Origin: Rhodoferax sp.
Lineage (GTDB): Bacteria; Pseudomonadota; Gammaproteobacteria; Burkholderiales; Burkholderiaceae_C
Assembly: GCA_030682475.1 (NCBI GenBank)
Contig: JAUXOA010000096.1
Location: 54,238 to 118,237 of the forward strand
Direction of reading: 5' to 3'
Length of the DNA stretch: 64,000 bases
The notes under the pieces were generated by a model. It had not been told where the DNA came from, searched no databases, and saw only the letters and a list, made by a program, of their open reading frames with translations. A program made the translations under genes and the position numbers. Of the stretch, positions 39,609-49,421 are shown piece after piece (position 1 is the stretch's first letter; each line of letters starts with the position of its first letter).

Positions 39609-40730
39609 ATGAAGCAATTCCCTCCGTTCATTGATCAGGCCCTGGAGCAGGCGCGCCGCGCCGTGGGCCTGACTGAACCCAACCCCCGGGTGGGTTGCGT
39701 GATCGTATCGGCCGATGGTCAGCGGGTGCTGGGCGCTGGCCACACCCAGGCCGTGGGCCAGGCCCATGCCGAGATCATGGCCCTGCGCGCCGCACGCGAA
39801 GCAGGCCACGACGTGCGCGGCGCCACCGCTTACGTCACGCTGGAGCCCTGCTCCCACCATGGCCGCACTAGCCCTTGCTGCGATGCCCTGATTGCGGCCG
39901 GTATCAAAAAAGTGGTCGCATCGATTGCTGACCCCAATCCTTTGGTCTCTGGTCAGGGCTTTGAGCGGCTGCGCGCTGCGGGGATTGAAGTCGAGGTTGG
40001 ACCTGGCGCTGCCGAATCACGCGAACTCAATCTCGGGTTTTTCAGTCGGATGATCCGCAAAACACCCTGGGTACGCATGAAAATTGCCGCCTCGCTGGAT
40101 GGCAAGACCGCCCTGGACAACGGCACGAGCCAATGGATCACATCGGATGCCGCCCGCACCGACGGCCATGCCTGGCGCGCGCGGGCCAGCGCGGTGCTTA
40201 CCGGCATTGGCACCCTGCTGGCAGACAACCCACGGTTGGATGTGCGACGGGTGGACACACCGCGCCAGCCGCATCTGGTTGTGGTAGACAGTCGTCTCGA
40301 AACGCCGCTGGACGCTGCTCTTTTTGTTGCTGGCCGAAGACTCTACATTTACGCCGCTGTACGGAACGATGAAAAAAAGGCAGCTCTCGAAACCAGGGGA
40401 GCCACCGTGATCTACCTCCCTGGTAAAGCACCGAAAACCCAGGGAAAGGTAGATCTGGCCGCCATGTTGCGTGATCTGGCGCGACTTGAAATCAACGAAT
40501 TGCACGTAGAGGCCGGCCACAAGCTCAATGGATCTTTAATTCGAGATGGACTGGTGGATGAATTTCTGGTCTATCTCGCTCCCAAAATGGTCGGCTCAGG
40601 TCTACCTATGGCCAGTTTTGGGCCATTCGATGAACTTTCACAGGCTATGCAGCTTGCGTTTATTTCATCTGATTTCGTCGCTCCAGACCTTCGCGTCATC
40701 GCCCGAGTCCAGGGACGTGATCAGTTTTAG
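39609..40730 (+). CDS. ribD: Riboflavin biosynthesis deaminase/reductase RibD
   Basis: A 373-residue bifunctional enzyme. The N-terminal zinc deaminase has HAEIMALR and EPCSHHGRTSPCCDALI; the C-terminal reductase has MKIAASLDGKTALDNGTSQWIT and TGIGTLLADNPRL. It carries out two consecutive steps from the GTP cyclohydrolase product. ATG 39609 (MKQFPPFIDQAL) fits the family; the frame also has an upstream start at 39576. The following rib genes are separated from it by an inserted gene. Confidence 0.94.
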   Translation: MKQFPPFIDQALEQARRAVGLTEPNPRVGCVIVSADGQRVLGAGHTQAVGQAHAEIMALRAAREAGHDVRGATAYVTLEPCSHHGRTSPCCDALIAAGIKKVVASIADPNPLVSGQGFERLRAAGIEVEVGPGAAESRELNLGFFSRMIRKTPWVRMKIAASLDGKTALDNGTSQWITSDAARTDGHAWRARASAVLTGIGTLLADNPRLDVRRVDTPRQPHLVVVDSRLETPLDAALFVAGRRLYIYAAVRNDEKKAALETRGATVIYLPGKAPKTQGKVDLAAMLRDLARLEINELHVEAGHKLNGSLIRDGLVDEFLVYLAPKMVGSGLPMASFGPFDELSQAMQLAFISSDFVAPDLRVIARVQGRDQF

Positions 40731-40757
40731 CCACGCAACGCGAATGGAAATCGAAGT

Positions 40758-42959
40758 TTGAACGTCTTGTTCCAAAAGCCATTCCGGGATGATGGCCTTC
40801 TCAAACCCCCGGCCTCAGATGCGCAGAAGGACCGAACCGTTCTGCAACTTGCCCTGATCATGTTCATGGCGCCTGCCCTGGGTGTGCCGAGCGAGGAAGT
40901 GCTGCAAGACACGTTCAAATCCGCCATCATTTCGTTGGGGGCCTTGGGCGCGTGCTTGACTTATTTCTGGCACCAAAGAAAGCAAAGCACAGAAGTAATT
41001 TGGCATCCCTTAATGTGGTTGCCTCTGGGACTCAGCTTGTATGCGTTGGGAAGTATGGTTTGGTCTCACACCTACTTGGGAGGAGTCGAGGCTGTTCGCT
41101 GGTTTGTTTTCAGTCTGCTGCTCTGGCTGGGAATGAACACACTCACGTACGACCGCGTGCCTCGGCTGGCGTTAGGCATTCATCTTGGGGCAACAGTTGC
41201 ATCAATCTGGGCCGCACTGCAATTCTGGATTGACTTTAAATACTTCCCACAAGGCCCCAATCCGGCATCGACATTTGTGAATCGTAATTTTTTTGCCGAA
41301 TTTGCAGTATGTACGCTGCCTTTTTCCCTGTACTTGTTGACCAGGGAAAAGCAAAACGGGCGGATTGTTGCCCTGTCGCTCTCAATCGCTCTCAACCTGG
41401 CGGCGTTGATGATGACCGGTACCCGCTCGGCGCTTATCGGAATCGTGATGTTGGTGGTGGTACTGCCAATCATCATGTTTCTTTATTGGGATCAGCTTGA
41501 AACCTCGAAATGGAGTGCGGGCAACCGTCTTGCGGTTCCAGTGCTGCTGGTTACTGCCCTGCTCGGTGCAGGCTTGATACCTTCGATCAATGGGCAGTTG
41601 ATCACAGAGTACGGTGGGGGCACTGCCCTTGAAAGAGCATTCAGTCGAAGTGTTTCGATGTCGAAGTCAACGGAATACACCGAGGGCTCATTTTTCGTAA
41701 GAGCCTTGATGTGGAAGGCGACCGGCCGCATGATTGAGGCACAGCCTTGGACTGGCGTCGGCGCTGGCGCGTGGGAAGTGCACGCGCCGCTTTATCAAAA
41801 TCCGGGCACTCAACTCGAAACCGATTTATATGCACACAACGAGATACTCCAGTTGCTCGCCGAGTACGGTCTGGTCGGTTGGGCATTCCTGCTGTGCCTG
41901 ATTGGCTATCTTGCACTTGCTGCGCTAAAAACGTGGACCAACCGAAGCGCCGAGGGCCGACACGAGGCCCCTCTGAGGGCGTTCACGCTGGCAAGTTTGC
42001 TGGTGTTCCTGCTGGTCAGTAACGCGGGGTTTGCCTGGCGTCTGGCATCAACCGGTGCAATGTTTGCGCTGAGTCTGTCCATTCTTGCTGCTTCTGACGC
42101 TCGCCTGAGTCGATTGACGCAGCAGGACAAGTGGCGCGTGGTTTGGAGAAAAAGCTACACGCCATGGGCATTGTGCCTGACCGCCTTTTTCATGGTGATC
42201 GCTGCCTACATCACACAACAGGCCATTGAGAGCGAGAGCAAGTTGATTCGGGCCATCAGATCGGCGTTGACGATCTCAAAATCAGAGCAACCAAACCACC
42301 CCCTATGGAACAAGGCCAAGGCTGACATACTGGACCTTACGCGTGAAGGCATCGCCATCAATCCACACTACAGAAAACTGACGCCGATGGTTGCCGACGA
42401 ACTGGCCAACTGGGGTGACAGCGCAAATGCAATCTGGATATGGGAATCTGTCCTTGCATCACGGCCAAACGTTGTCGTCATCGCTACAAATATTTCCCGC
42501 GGGTATCTGCAAATTGGTAACTACCAAAGGGCAATGGATTATTTTGACCGCGCAGCAAAACTTCAACCCACCGCCCCTGCCGTACGCTCCCTGCAGGCCC
42601 ATTTGTTGATTCAGCGCGGGGAGTACCCGCAAGCGGCTGAAATTGTCAGGGAGCTTTTACAAGCCAATACCATAGACAACGACGTGGTTAACTCAGCCTA
42701 CTTGATCGGCGTCCGTACCCAGGACTGGGAACTTGCCATCCTGGCGCTTGAGCTTCGCATCAAAAAGTGGCCGAATAAAGCGGTCGGTGGCTGGCTGCGC
42801 TTGGGGAATATTTACAGCAGCGCTGACGTCAATAACGAAGCAAAGGCTCTTGAAAGCTATCGCGCGGCTCTGAACACTGCCCCGGATGACTTGAAAGACG
42901 GTGTTTTGGCAAAAGTTCCGCAAGTTTACCGGGCGAAGTTGCAGGAAGCCCTCCAATAA
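40758..42959 (+). CDS. O-antigen ligase/PglL-like membrane glycan transferase with TPR tail
   Basis: A 733-residue protein with roughly ten transmembrane segments in the first 480 residues. Wzy_C-type signatures are FVNRNFFAEF and, in the periplasmic loop, YAHNEILQLLAEYGLVGW with H360. After a final membrane helix near residue 475, the C-terminal 250 residues contain TPR-like repeats (GNYQRAMDYFDRAAKLQPTA; ALESYRAALNTAPDDL). Such enzymes transfer lipid-linked glycans to lipid A (WaaL) or to proteins such as pilins (PglL/TfpW). Its place next to pilin genes favours pilin glycosylation, by inference. The start appears to be TTG 40758; it splits the rib operon. Confidence 0.82.
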   Translation: MNVLFQKPFRDDGLLKPPASDAQKDRTVLQLALIMFMAPALGVPSEEVLQDTFKSAIISLGALGACLTYFWHQRKQSTEVIWHPLMWLPLGLSLYALGSMVWSHTYLGGVEAVRWFVFSLLLWLGMNTLTYDRVPRLALGIHLGATVASIWAALQFWIDFKYFPQGPNPASTFVNRNFFAEFAVCTLPFSLYLLTREKQNGRIVALSLSIALNLAALMMTGTRSALIGIVMLVVVLPIIMFLYWDQLETSKWSAGNRLAVPVLLVTALLGAGLIPSINGQLITEYGGGTALERAFSRSVSMSKSTEYTEGSFFVRALMWKATGRMIEAQPWTGVGAGAWEVHAPLYQNPGTQLETDLYAHNEILQLLAEYGLVGWAFLLCLIGYLALAALKTWTNRSAEGRHEAPLRAFTLASLLVFLLVSNAGFAWRLASTGAMFALSLSILAASDARLSRLTQQDKWRVVWRKSYTPWALCLTAFFMVIAAYITQQAIESESKLIRAIRSALTISKSEQPNHPLWNKAKADILDLTREGIAINPHYRKLTPMVADELANWGDSANAIWIWESVLASRPNVVVIATNISRGYLQIGNYQRAMDYFDRAAKLQPTAPAVRSLQAHLLIQRGEYPQAAEIVRELLQANTIDNDVVNSAYLIGVRTQDWELAILALELRIKKWPNKAVGGWLRLGNIYSSADVNNEAKALESYRAALNTAPDDLKDGVLAKVPQVYRAKLQEALQ

Positions 42960-43050
42960 TGATGACTTCGCCTTGCGCGGGTTATTTCACGTACAAGGAA
43001 AATTCGGAAGTCTTCCGGTTGAATGCTCCTTTCCCTGCGAAAATACCCGG

Positions 43051-43695
43051 ATGTTTACCGGAATCATCACTGGCGTGGGGCGCATCGCAGCCGTCCACGC
43101 TTTGGGCAGCTCTTCTACACACGGCAAGCGCCTCAGCATTGAGTGCCCGTCCGCCTACCTCGATGACGTGGGGCTGGGCGACAGCATTGCGCTGAACGGC
43201 GCCTGCATGACCGTGACCAGGCTCGACGCCGCACAATGCCAGTTCACGGTTGATATCTCCGCTGAATCGCTGGATAAGACCGCCGGGCTGGCGCAGACCG
43301 GCCCCATCAACCTTGAAAAAGCGTTGCGCGCGAATGACCGCCTCGGCGGCCACATGGTATCGGGCCATGTCGATGGCATCGGCAGCGTGACGCATTTTGC
43401 GCAGGTCGGCGAAAGCTGGGAACTGCGGGTACTGGCCCCCCAAGCGCTGGCCAAATACCTGGCCTATAAAGGCTCCATCACGGTCAATGGCGTCAGCCTG
43501 ACGGTAAACCGCATCGAGGACCTTGAGGCCGGTTGTCAGATAGGCATCAACCTGATTCCCCACACGGTCCAGAGCACCGCGCTGGGAACGCTCCGTGTTG
43601 GATCGCATGTGAATTTAGAGATTGATTTGATTGCGCGCTACGTTGAGCGCATGCTCAAGCCAGACCCGCAGCAGACAAGCCAAGTTACGCTTTAA
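43051..43695 (+). CDS. ribE: Riboflavin synthase, alpha subunit
   Basis: A 214-residue enzyme made of two similar lumazine-binding halves; it dismutates two lumazine molecules into riboflavin. MFTGIITGVGRI at the start, GDSIALNGACMTV and GSITVNGVSLTVN in the two halves, and GGHMVSGHVDGIG are diagnostic. ATG 43051 is the start; the frame reaches upstream to 42901 without similarity. It is called ribC in some nomenclatures. It follows the glycan transferase gene by 91 bp. Confidence 0.96.
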   Translation: MFTGIITGVGRIAAVHALGSSSTHGKRLSIECPSAYLDDVGLGDSIALNGACMTVTRLDAAQCQFTVDISAESLDKTAGLAQTGPINLEKALRANDRLGGHMVSGHVDGIGSVTHFAQVGESWELRVLAPQALAKYLAYKGSITVNGVSLTVNRIEDLEAGCQIGINLIPHTVQSTALGTLRVGSHVNLEIDLIARYVERMLKPDPQQTSQVTL

Positions 43696-43748
43696 CGCTG
43701 CAAGCTGATTCCACCCCTACTCCCCAACACCTTCAGAAAGACATTCGC

Positions 43749-44864
43749 ATGAGCACCCTCTCCCCTGTGGCCATTTCCCCGATTGAAGACATCGTGGCCG
43801 ACATGCGTATCGGTCGCATGGTGATTCTGGTTGACGAAGAAGACCGCGAGAACGAAGGCGACCTGGTGCTGGCGGCCGACCACGTCACGGCTGATGCCAT
43901 CAATTTCATGGCGCGTTTTGGTCGCGGTCTGATTTGCCTGACACTCTCGCGTGAGCGCTGTGAACTCCTGCAATTGCCGCCCATGACGGTGCGCAATGGC
44001 GACAAAAAGGGGACTGCCTTCACGGTATCGATTGAAGCCGCTGAAGGTGTCACCACAGGTATCTCTGCGGCCGATCGCGCACGCACCGTGCAAGCCGCCG
44101 TAGCCAAAGACTCCAAAGCTGACGACCTGGTACAACCCGGCCATATCTTCCCCTTGCAGGCGGTTGCAGGCGGCGTGTTGATGCGCGCGGGCCATACCGA
44201 AGCTGGCTGCGACCTGGCGGCCATGGCAGGTTGCTCGCCCGCCTCCGTGATTTGTGAAGTCATGAAAGACGATGGCACCATGGCGCGCCTGCCCGACCTG
44301 CAACTGTTTGCGGCCGAGCATGGTCTCAAAATTGGCACGATTGCCGATCTGATCGCCCACCGCAGCCGGGCCGAGTCCCTGGTTGAAAAAATGGGCTCAC
44401 GCGCCCTCAACACGGCCTTTGGTGAATTCACCGTTCACGCCTTCAAAGACAAGCCGGGCCAGGGCGTTCATCTGGCACTGGTCAAAGGTCAGTGGGGTTC
44501 TGACGAAACCGTATTGGCCCGCGTGCATGAACCGATGTCGGTGCTGGACGCGCTGGAAGTGGGCCGCCCCATGCACTCCTGGAGTCTGGATACCAGCCTG
44601 GCACGCATCGCGTCAGAGGGCAAAGGGGTGGTGGTATTGCTCAATTGCGGCGAGAGTGCCGGGCAATTGCTGGCGCAGTTTGACGGTACCGCCCGCGCCA
44701 GCCACGGCCCGGAGCGGGGTCGCATGGACTTGCGCAGCTATGGCATTGGTGCGCAAATTCTGCACCAATGCGGTGTGCACAAAATGAACCTCATGGGCAA
44801 CCCGCGCCGCATGCCCAGCATGGCCGGCTACGGGCTGGAAATTGTCGGCTACGTCACCAAGTAA
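43749..44864 (+). CDS. ribBX: 3,4-dihydroxy-2-butanone-4-phosphate synthase with degenerate GTP cyclohydrolase II-like domain (RibBX type)
   Basis: A 371-residue protein. The N-terminal DHBP synthase is complete ([16 protein letters not shown], residues 29-44; [16 protein letters not shown] block [14 protein letters not shown]). The C-terminal half resembles GTP cyclohydrolase II, but where active enzymes have RVHSEC and two more zinc cysteines, this one reads RVHEPMS (258-264) with no cysteine nearby. It is thus expected to lack cyclohydrolase activity, as in the RibBX variant described for Proteobacteria. A separate RibA would be needed elsewhere. It lies between ribE and ribH. Confidence 0.9.
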   Translation: MSTLSPVAISPIEDIVADMRIGRMVILVDEEDRENEGDLVLAADHVTADAINFMARFGRGLICLTLSRERCELLQLPPMTVRNGDKKGTAFTVSIEAAEGVTTGISAADRARTVQAAVAKDSKADDLVQPGHIFPLQAVAGGVLMRAGHTEAGCDLAAMAGCSPASVICEVMKDDGTMARLPDLQLFAAEHGLKIGTIADLIAHRSRAESLVEKMGSRALNTAFGEFTVHAFKDKPGQGVHLALVKGQWGSDETVLARVHEPMSVLDALEVGRPMHSWSLDTSLARIASEGKGVVVLLNCGESAGQLLAQFDGTARASHGPERGRMDLRSYGIGAQILHQCGVHKMNLMGNPRRMPSMAGYGLEIVGYVTK

Positions 44865-44887
44865 ACAACTTGCTTTAGGAAAAAACC

Positions 44888-45361
44888 ATGTTTGGCACCG
44901 ACAAGGGAACGCTGGATTCCACCGACAGCCGTTTGAACGGCAAAAAATTGACGATTGGCATTGTTCAGGCCCGCTTTAACGAGCCCATTACCAACGCACT
45001 GGCCCAGGCCTGCACGGCCGAGCTGATCGCATTGGGCGTGCCGGAAAAAAACATTGACCTGGTGCTGGTGCCGGGCGCACTGGAAGTGCCGGTGGCCTTG
45101 ATGGCGATGGCTGAAAAATTAAAGTACGACGCATTGGTTGCGCTGGCTTGCATTATTCGTGGCGAAACCTACCATTTCGAGTTGGTCGCCAATGAATCAG
45201 GGGCCGGCGTGAGTCGGGTCGCACTCGATTACCAGTTACCGATCGCCAACGCGATTCTGACGACCGAAAATCTGGAACAGGCGATTGCCCGACAAACCGA
45301 TAAGGGGCGCGATGCCGCCCGCGTTGCCGTTGAAATGGCCAATCTACTGGAATCAATTTAA
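44888..45361 (+). CDS. ribH: 6,7-dimethyl-8-ribityllumazine synthase
   Basis: A 157-residue lumazine synthase, which condenses the RibB product with the pyrimidine to give lumazine. [38 protein letters not shown] and a conserved [12 protein letters not shown] segment are present. Its stop overlaps the nusB ATG by one base (TAATG). ribH-nusB is a very common pairing. Confidence 0.97.
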   Translation: MFGTDKGTLDSTDSRLNGKKLTIGIVQARFNEPITNALAQACTAELIALGVPEKNIDLVLVPGALEVPVALMAMAEKLKYDALVALACIIRGETYHFELVANESGAGVSRVALDYQLPIANAILTTENLEQAIARQTDKGRDAARVAVEMANLLESI

Positions 45362-45894
45362 TGAGCGACCCCCAACCCAAGCCAGCAGGCAGCCGCCCGC
45401 CCCGCCAGTCCCGCACCGGGGTAACCAGCACCGGTGCGCGCAAGGCCGGTAGCAAGTCGCAGCGTACGCGTGCCCGTGAGTTTGCGTTGCAGGCGCTTTA
45501 CCAAACGCTGGTGGGCAAAAACCCGGTGTCCGACATTGAGGCCTTCACCCGGGATCTGGCCGGGTTTTCAAAATCGGACGCAGTGCACTTCGATGCGCTG
45601 CTGCACGGCTGCACCGACGAAGCGGCTGAGCTGGACGCCCTGCTGGTGCCCCTGCTGGACCGCAAGCTGGCAGAAATTTCGCCGATTGAGCACAGCGTCA
45701 TGTGGATTGGCGCCTACGAGCTCAAGCACTGCCTGGATGTGCCTTGGCGCGTGGTGCTCAATGAATGCGTTGAGCTGGCCAAAGAGTTTGGCGGTACCGA
45801 CGGTCACAAGTACGTCAACGCTGTGCTCAACGAACTGGTGCCGCGCCTGCGTGCGGCCGAAGTAGCGGCCGACCGGGGCCAAGCCCACCCATGA
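45361..45894 (+). CDS. nusB: Transcription antitermination factor NusB
   Basis: A 177-residue NusB with an extra basic, Pro/Ser-rich N-terminal extension of about 35 residues before the conserved [14 protein letters not shown]. The C-terminal block [30 protein letters not shown] and [11 protein letters not shown] are typical. NusB with NusE/S10 binds boxA of rRNA leaders. Its stop overlaps the next gene start by 4 nt. Confidence 0.95.
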   Translation: MSDPQPKPAGSRPPRQSRTGVTSTGARKAGSKSQRTRAREFALQALYQTLVGKNPVSDIEAFTRDLAGFSKSDAVHFDALLHGCTDEAAELDALLVPLLDRKLAEISPIEHSVMWIGAYELKHCLDVPWRVVLNECVELAKEFGGTDGHKYVNAVLNELVPRLRAAEVAADRGQAHP

Positions 45895-47105
45895 GAATTT
45901 CCAGCCGGGCGCAGCGCATTGAACCCTTTTACGTGATGGAGGTGGCCAAAGCGGCATCCGCTCTGGCCCGTGAGGTGGCACACACTGAGTCGCCCATGGT
46001 CTTTCTGAACATTGGCGAGCCTGACTTTACCGCCCCGGTACGGGTGCAGGAAGCCGCAGCAAAAGCGGTGCGCGACGGCCGCACACACTACACCCAGGCC
46101 ACCGGTTTGCCAGCCTTGCGCGAGCGCATCAGCGACTGGTATTTGCAGCGCTTTAAGGTCACAGTTCCGGCCAGCCGGATTGTGGTCACGGCGGGTGCTT
46201 CGGCGGCTTTGCAACTGGCCTGTCTGGCACTGATCGAATCGGGTGACGAGATTCTCATGCCCGACCCCAGCTACCCGTGCAACCGGCACTTTGTGAGTGC
46301 GGCGGACGGCACTTCGGTGCTGATCCCGACCACGGCAGCGGAGCGCTTTCAGCTCAGTGCTGGCAAGGTGCAAGCCGCCTGGCGCGAGAAAACCGGTGGC
46401 CGAACTGGCAGCACCCGTGGTGTGCTGTTGGCTTCGCCATCCAACCCCACGGGCACGTCGATCCACGCGGATGAACTGCGCCGCATTCACGCCGTGGTCA
46501 GCGGCAAGGGCGGCATCACGCTGGTGGACGAAATTTACCTCGGCCTGAGCCATGACCCGCAATATGGTCAGACCGCGCTGGCGCTGGATGAGGACATCAT
46601 CAGCATCAACAGTTTCAGCAAATACTTCAACATGACCGGCTGGCGACTGGGCTGGATGGTGCTGCCCTTGCCGCTGGTGCCGGTCATTGAACGTCTGGCA
46701 CAAAACCTGTTCATCTGCCCCAGCACTATTTCACAGTACGCCGCCCTGGCCTGCTTCGACACTGAAAGTATTGCCGAATACGAGCGCAGGCGCACCGAAT
46801 TCAAAGCCCGCCGCGACTACTTTATCCCCGCACTCAATGCCCTGGGCCTGAGCGTACCGGTGATGCCCGATGGCGCTTTTTATGCCTGGGCTGACTGCTC
46901 GACGGCCTGCAAGAAGCTACAGTTGAAAGACAGTTGGGATCTTTCTTTTGAGATCATGAAACAAGCCCATGTGGCGGTCACACCGGGGCGCGACTTTGGC
47001 ACGGCCGACACGCACAACTTTATCCGCTTCTCCACCGCCAGCTCGATGCCACAATTGAAAGTAGCCATCGAGCGATTGAAAATTTTTCTGGAAACCATGA
47101 AATGA
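45891..47105 (+). CDS. Class I/II PLP-dependent aminotransferase
   Basis: A 404-residue fold-type I aminotransferase. The PLP lysine is K244 in [40 protein letters not shown] and SPSNPTGT are family signatures. The amino-group donor and acceptor cannot be told from the sequence; it resembles the aspartate/alanine-type enzymes often annotated as pyridoxal phosphate-dependent aminotransferase. Its start overlaps nusB (ATGA) and its end overlaps tolQ by 4 nt, so it bridges the rib-nusB and tol genes into one compact run. Confidence 0.9.
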   Translation: MRISSRAQRIEPFYVMEVAKAASALAREVAHTESPMVFLNIGEPDFTAPVRVQEAAAKAVRDGRTHYTQATGLPALRERISDWYLQRFKVTVPASRIVVTAGASAALQLACLALIESGDEILMPDPSYPCNRHFVSAADGTSVLIPTTAAERFQLSAGKVQAAWREKTGGRTGSTRGVLLASPSNPTGTSIHADELRRIHAVVSGKGGITLVDEIYLGLSHDPQYGQTALALDEDIISINSFSKYFNMTGWRLGWMVLPLPLVPVIERLAQNLFICPSTISQYAALACFDTESIAEYERRRTEFKARRDYFIPALNALGLSVPVMPDGAFYAWADCSTACKKLQLKDSWDLSFEIMKQAHVAVTPGRDFGTADTHNFIRFSTASSMPQLKVAIERLKIFLETMK

Positions 47106-47794
47106 ACCAAGACCTGTCGATCCTGCATCTGGTGCTCAACGCCAGTGTCATCGTGCAATTGGTGATGTTGTTGCTGGTTGTGGTGTCGCTGTCGAGCTGG
47201 GCGGCAATTTTTCGCAAGCTGTTTTCCATCAAGCGGGTGAAATCGCTCAACGACGCGTTCGAGCGCGAGTTCTGGTCTGGCACCAGCCTGAATGATCTGT
47301 TCGCCGCCGCCGCCAAAAACGCCCGCCTCTCGGGGCCGATGGAGCGCATCTTTGCCAGTGGCATGCGCGAATACCAGAAGCTGCGCGAGAAACACATTAC
47401 GGACGCCAACACCCTAATGGACGGCGCGCGCCGTGCCATGCGGGCCAGCTTTCAGCGCGAGATGGATGTGGTGGAAAGCAACCTCTCCTTCATGGCCTCG
47501 GTCGGTTCGGTCTCGCCTTATGTCGGTTTGTTTGGCACCGTGTGGGGCATCATGCATGCCTTCACCGGGCTGGCGTCTTTGCAGACGGTGACACTGGCCA
47601 GCGTGGCCCCTGGCATTGCCGAGGCGCTGGTGGCCACCGCCCTTGGCCTGTTTGCCGCTATTCCGGCCGTGGTGGCCTACAATCGGTTTGCCCGGGACAT
47701 TGACCGCATTGCGATCCATCTGGAAACCTTCATCGAAGAGTTTTCCAATATCCTGCAACGCAATGTGGGCGCACAGTCGGCCTCCGGCCACTGA
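47102..47794 (+). CDS. tolQ: Tol-Pal system protein TolQ
   Basis: A 230-residue MotA/TolQ/ExbB proton-channel protein with three transmembrane helices (about 18-38, 133-155 and 168-195). The segment FMASVGSVSPYVGLFGTVWGIMHAF and the ATALGLFAAIPAVVAYN helix are signatures. It energises TolA from the proton gradient to constrict the outer membrane at division. It is assigned to TolQ rather than ExbB from the tolR-tolA context. It overlaps the aminotransferase by 4 nt. Confidence 0.93.
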   Translation: MNQDLSILHLVLNASVIVQLVMLLLVVVSLSSWAAIFRKLFSIKRVKSLNDAFEREFWSGTSLNDLFAAAAKNARLSGPMERIFASGMREYQKLREKHITDANTLMDGARRAMRASFQREMDVVESNLSFMASVGSVSPYVGLFGTVWGIMHAFTGLASLQTVTLASVAPGIAEALVATALGLFAAIPAVVAYNRFARDIDRIAIHLETFIEEFSNILQRNVGAQSASGH

Positions 47795-47808
47795 AAGGAG
47801 CTTGAACC

Positions 47809-48228
47809 ATGCCCTCCCTGGTCAGCCGCGGACGCGGACGCCGCACCATCAACGAGATCAACATGGTGCCCTTCATCGACGTGATGCTGGTGCTGCTGAT
47901 CATCTTCATGGTGACGGCCCCCCTGATCACGCCCAGCGTGATCGATTTACCCAGTGTCGGCAAGGCGGCCCGGCAGCCGGACCAGGTGATTCAAATCATC
48001 ATTGGCAAAGATGAATCAATCGATCTAAAGATTCAGGAAAAATTCACCTCGCTCGGGCTCAAGGACATCGCCAGCGCGGTTATAAAAGCCCAAAGCGGGC
48101 TGCCCAATTCCGCCGTGGTGATCAGCGCGGACAAAAATACCAAGTACGAATCCGTCGTCAAGGTCATGGACGCCCTGCAGCGCGCGGGCGTGCAGCGCGT
48201 CGGTTTGTCGGTGCAACTCACCAACTAG
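47809..48228 (+). CDS. tolR: Tol-Pal system protein TolR
   Basis: A 139-residue ExbD/TolR protein with a basic N-terminus, one transmembrane helix containing the proton-carrying aspartate D24 (NMVPFIDVMLVLLIIFMV) and a periplasmic domain ending VMDALQRAGVQRVGLSVQ. It pairs with TolQ. An AAGGAG lies 9 nt before the ATG. Confidence 0.95.
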   Translation: MPSLVSRGRGRRTINEINMVPFIDVMLVLLIIFMVTAPLITPSVIDLPSVGKAARQPDQVIQIIIGKDESIDLKIQEKFTSLGLKDIASAVIKAQSGLPNSAVVISADKNTKYESVVKVMDALQRAGVQRVGLSVQLTN

Positions 48229-48237
48229 GGGCCGGGC

Positions 48238-49047
48238 ATGCACGCCGCCACGGATCGACTTGAATTCGCCCCACCGCCGACACCGGGCTTGCTACGGGCG
48301 CTGGGACTGGCGGTGCTGGCCCACGCTTTTTTGCTGGCGGCCCTGACCTGGGGCGTGCACTGGAAACGCGAGGCAGTGAGCGTCACGGTCGAGGCCGAGT
48401 TGTGGTCTGCCCTGCCACAACCGGCCGCGCCCAAGCTGGAACAGCCACCACCGGCACCGCCTGCGGTCCCGCCGCTGCCCCAGGTTGTGCCCCAAGTTCC
48501 CGACGCCAACATTGCGCTGGAGCGGGAGAAAAAACGGATCAAGCAGGAAAAGCTGGAAGCAGAGCAACAGCAGAAGGAAAAATTGGCACTTGAAAAGAAA
48601 CTGGCTGAGGAGAAGAAAAAGAAAGAGCTGCAAGCCAGTGTCAAGGAAAAACTCAAGGCGCAGGAAGAGCTAAAGCTGGCGGAAAAGAGACACCAGGAAA
48701 ACAAGCAGCGCATGATCGACATGGCCGAAGCAACCGGCGCGCCAGACTCCACTGGCACGGCCCGGCAATCGTCCGGTCCGTCAGCCGGCTACGCAGGCCG
48801 TATTCGCGCCCGCATCAAACCCAACATCGTATTTACCGACGATATTTCCGGCAACCCGATGGCTGAGCTTGAAGTACGCACCGCACCCGATGGCACCATC
48901 ATCAGCCGCAAGCTAACCCAACCCAGCGGTGTCAAATCCTGGGACGATGCGGTTTTGAAAGCCATCGACAAAACCGAGAAACTACCGCGTGATGTCGACG
49001 GCCGGGTACCTCCAGCCCTGATCATCAGCTTCCGGCCACGGGATTGA
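48238..49047 (+). CDS. tolA: Tol-Pal system protein TolA
   Basis: A 269-residue TolA/TonB-type protein: a transmembrane helix near residues 20-42, a Pro-rich stretch (about 60-85), a charged Lys/Glu helical region (about 95-170) and a C-terminal TolA/TonB domain (GYAGRIRARIKPNIVF; AELEVRTAPDGTIISRKL). It spans the periplasm and transmits force from TolQR to Pal and TolB. The charged domain is short compared with E. coli TolA. tolB and pal do not follow; the next DNA is a repeat cassette. Confidence 0.92.
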   Translation: MHAATDRLEFAPPPTPGLLRALGLAVLAHAFLLAALTWGVHWKREAVSVTVEAELWSALPQPAAPKLEQPPPAPPAVPPLPQVVPQVPDANIALEREKKRIKQEKLEAEQQQKEKLALEKKLAEEKKKKELQASVKEKLKAQEELKLAEKRHQENKQRMIDMAEATGAPDSTGTARQSSGPSAGYAGRIRARIKPNIVFTDDISGNPMAELEVRTAPDGTIISRKLTQPSGVKSWDDAVLKAIDKTEKLPRDVDGRVPPALIISFRPRD

Positions 49048-49052
49048 TCTTG

Positions 49053-49086
49053 CCGGGTGTTGCGCCGGCTCTGCGCGGTTTTTTTG
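49053..49086 (+). terminator. Possible terminator after tolA
   Basis: GC-rich inverted segments (GCCGG...CCGGC, GCGC...GCGC) are followed by eight T. The stem is not continuous, so the call is tentative. Confidence 0.4.
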
Positions 49087-49319
49087 TTGGGTTTTTGCCC
49101 CGACAGGGGCAGGATGTCGGGATGTGCGCCCGACAGCGCAGTAACTTTCTTTTGCATTCGCCAAAAGAAAGTCACCAAAGAAAAGGCGAGCCGGATTCGT
49201 CGGCCCTGCGGGCACGCTGCGTTGCTCGGCCCAGCCGGGGTCTGGCTAAACTCGCTACGCTCAAACAACGCCAGCCCTGATCCGTCTGCCCCTGCGCTAC
49301 TCGCCTCCTCATTACGGCG
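49085..49319 (+). repeat. Left arm of inverted-repeat cassette
   Basis: About 235 bp that recurs in reverse at 50216-50453. The best-matched part, from the GTCGGGATGTGCGCCCGACA hairpin through CGAGCCGGATTCGTCGG to GCTGCGTTGCTC, is almost identical over about 130 bp. Each arm holds a smaller hairpin AACTTTCTTTTGC/CAAAAGAAAGT. No transposase is present. Confidence 0.85.
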
Positions 49320-49421
49320 GGGATGCGGATACCGGGTACCGAACACCACTTCGGAACTGTGCTCCGTAGAATGGGTACGACCACCTGCCGGGTTCGCACG
49401 GCCATGTAATAGGGAGCTGAC

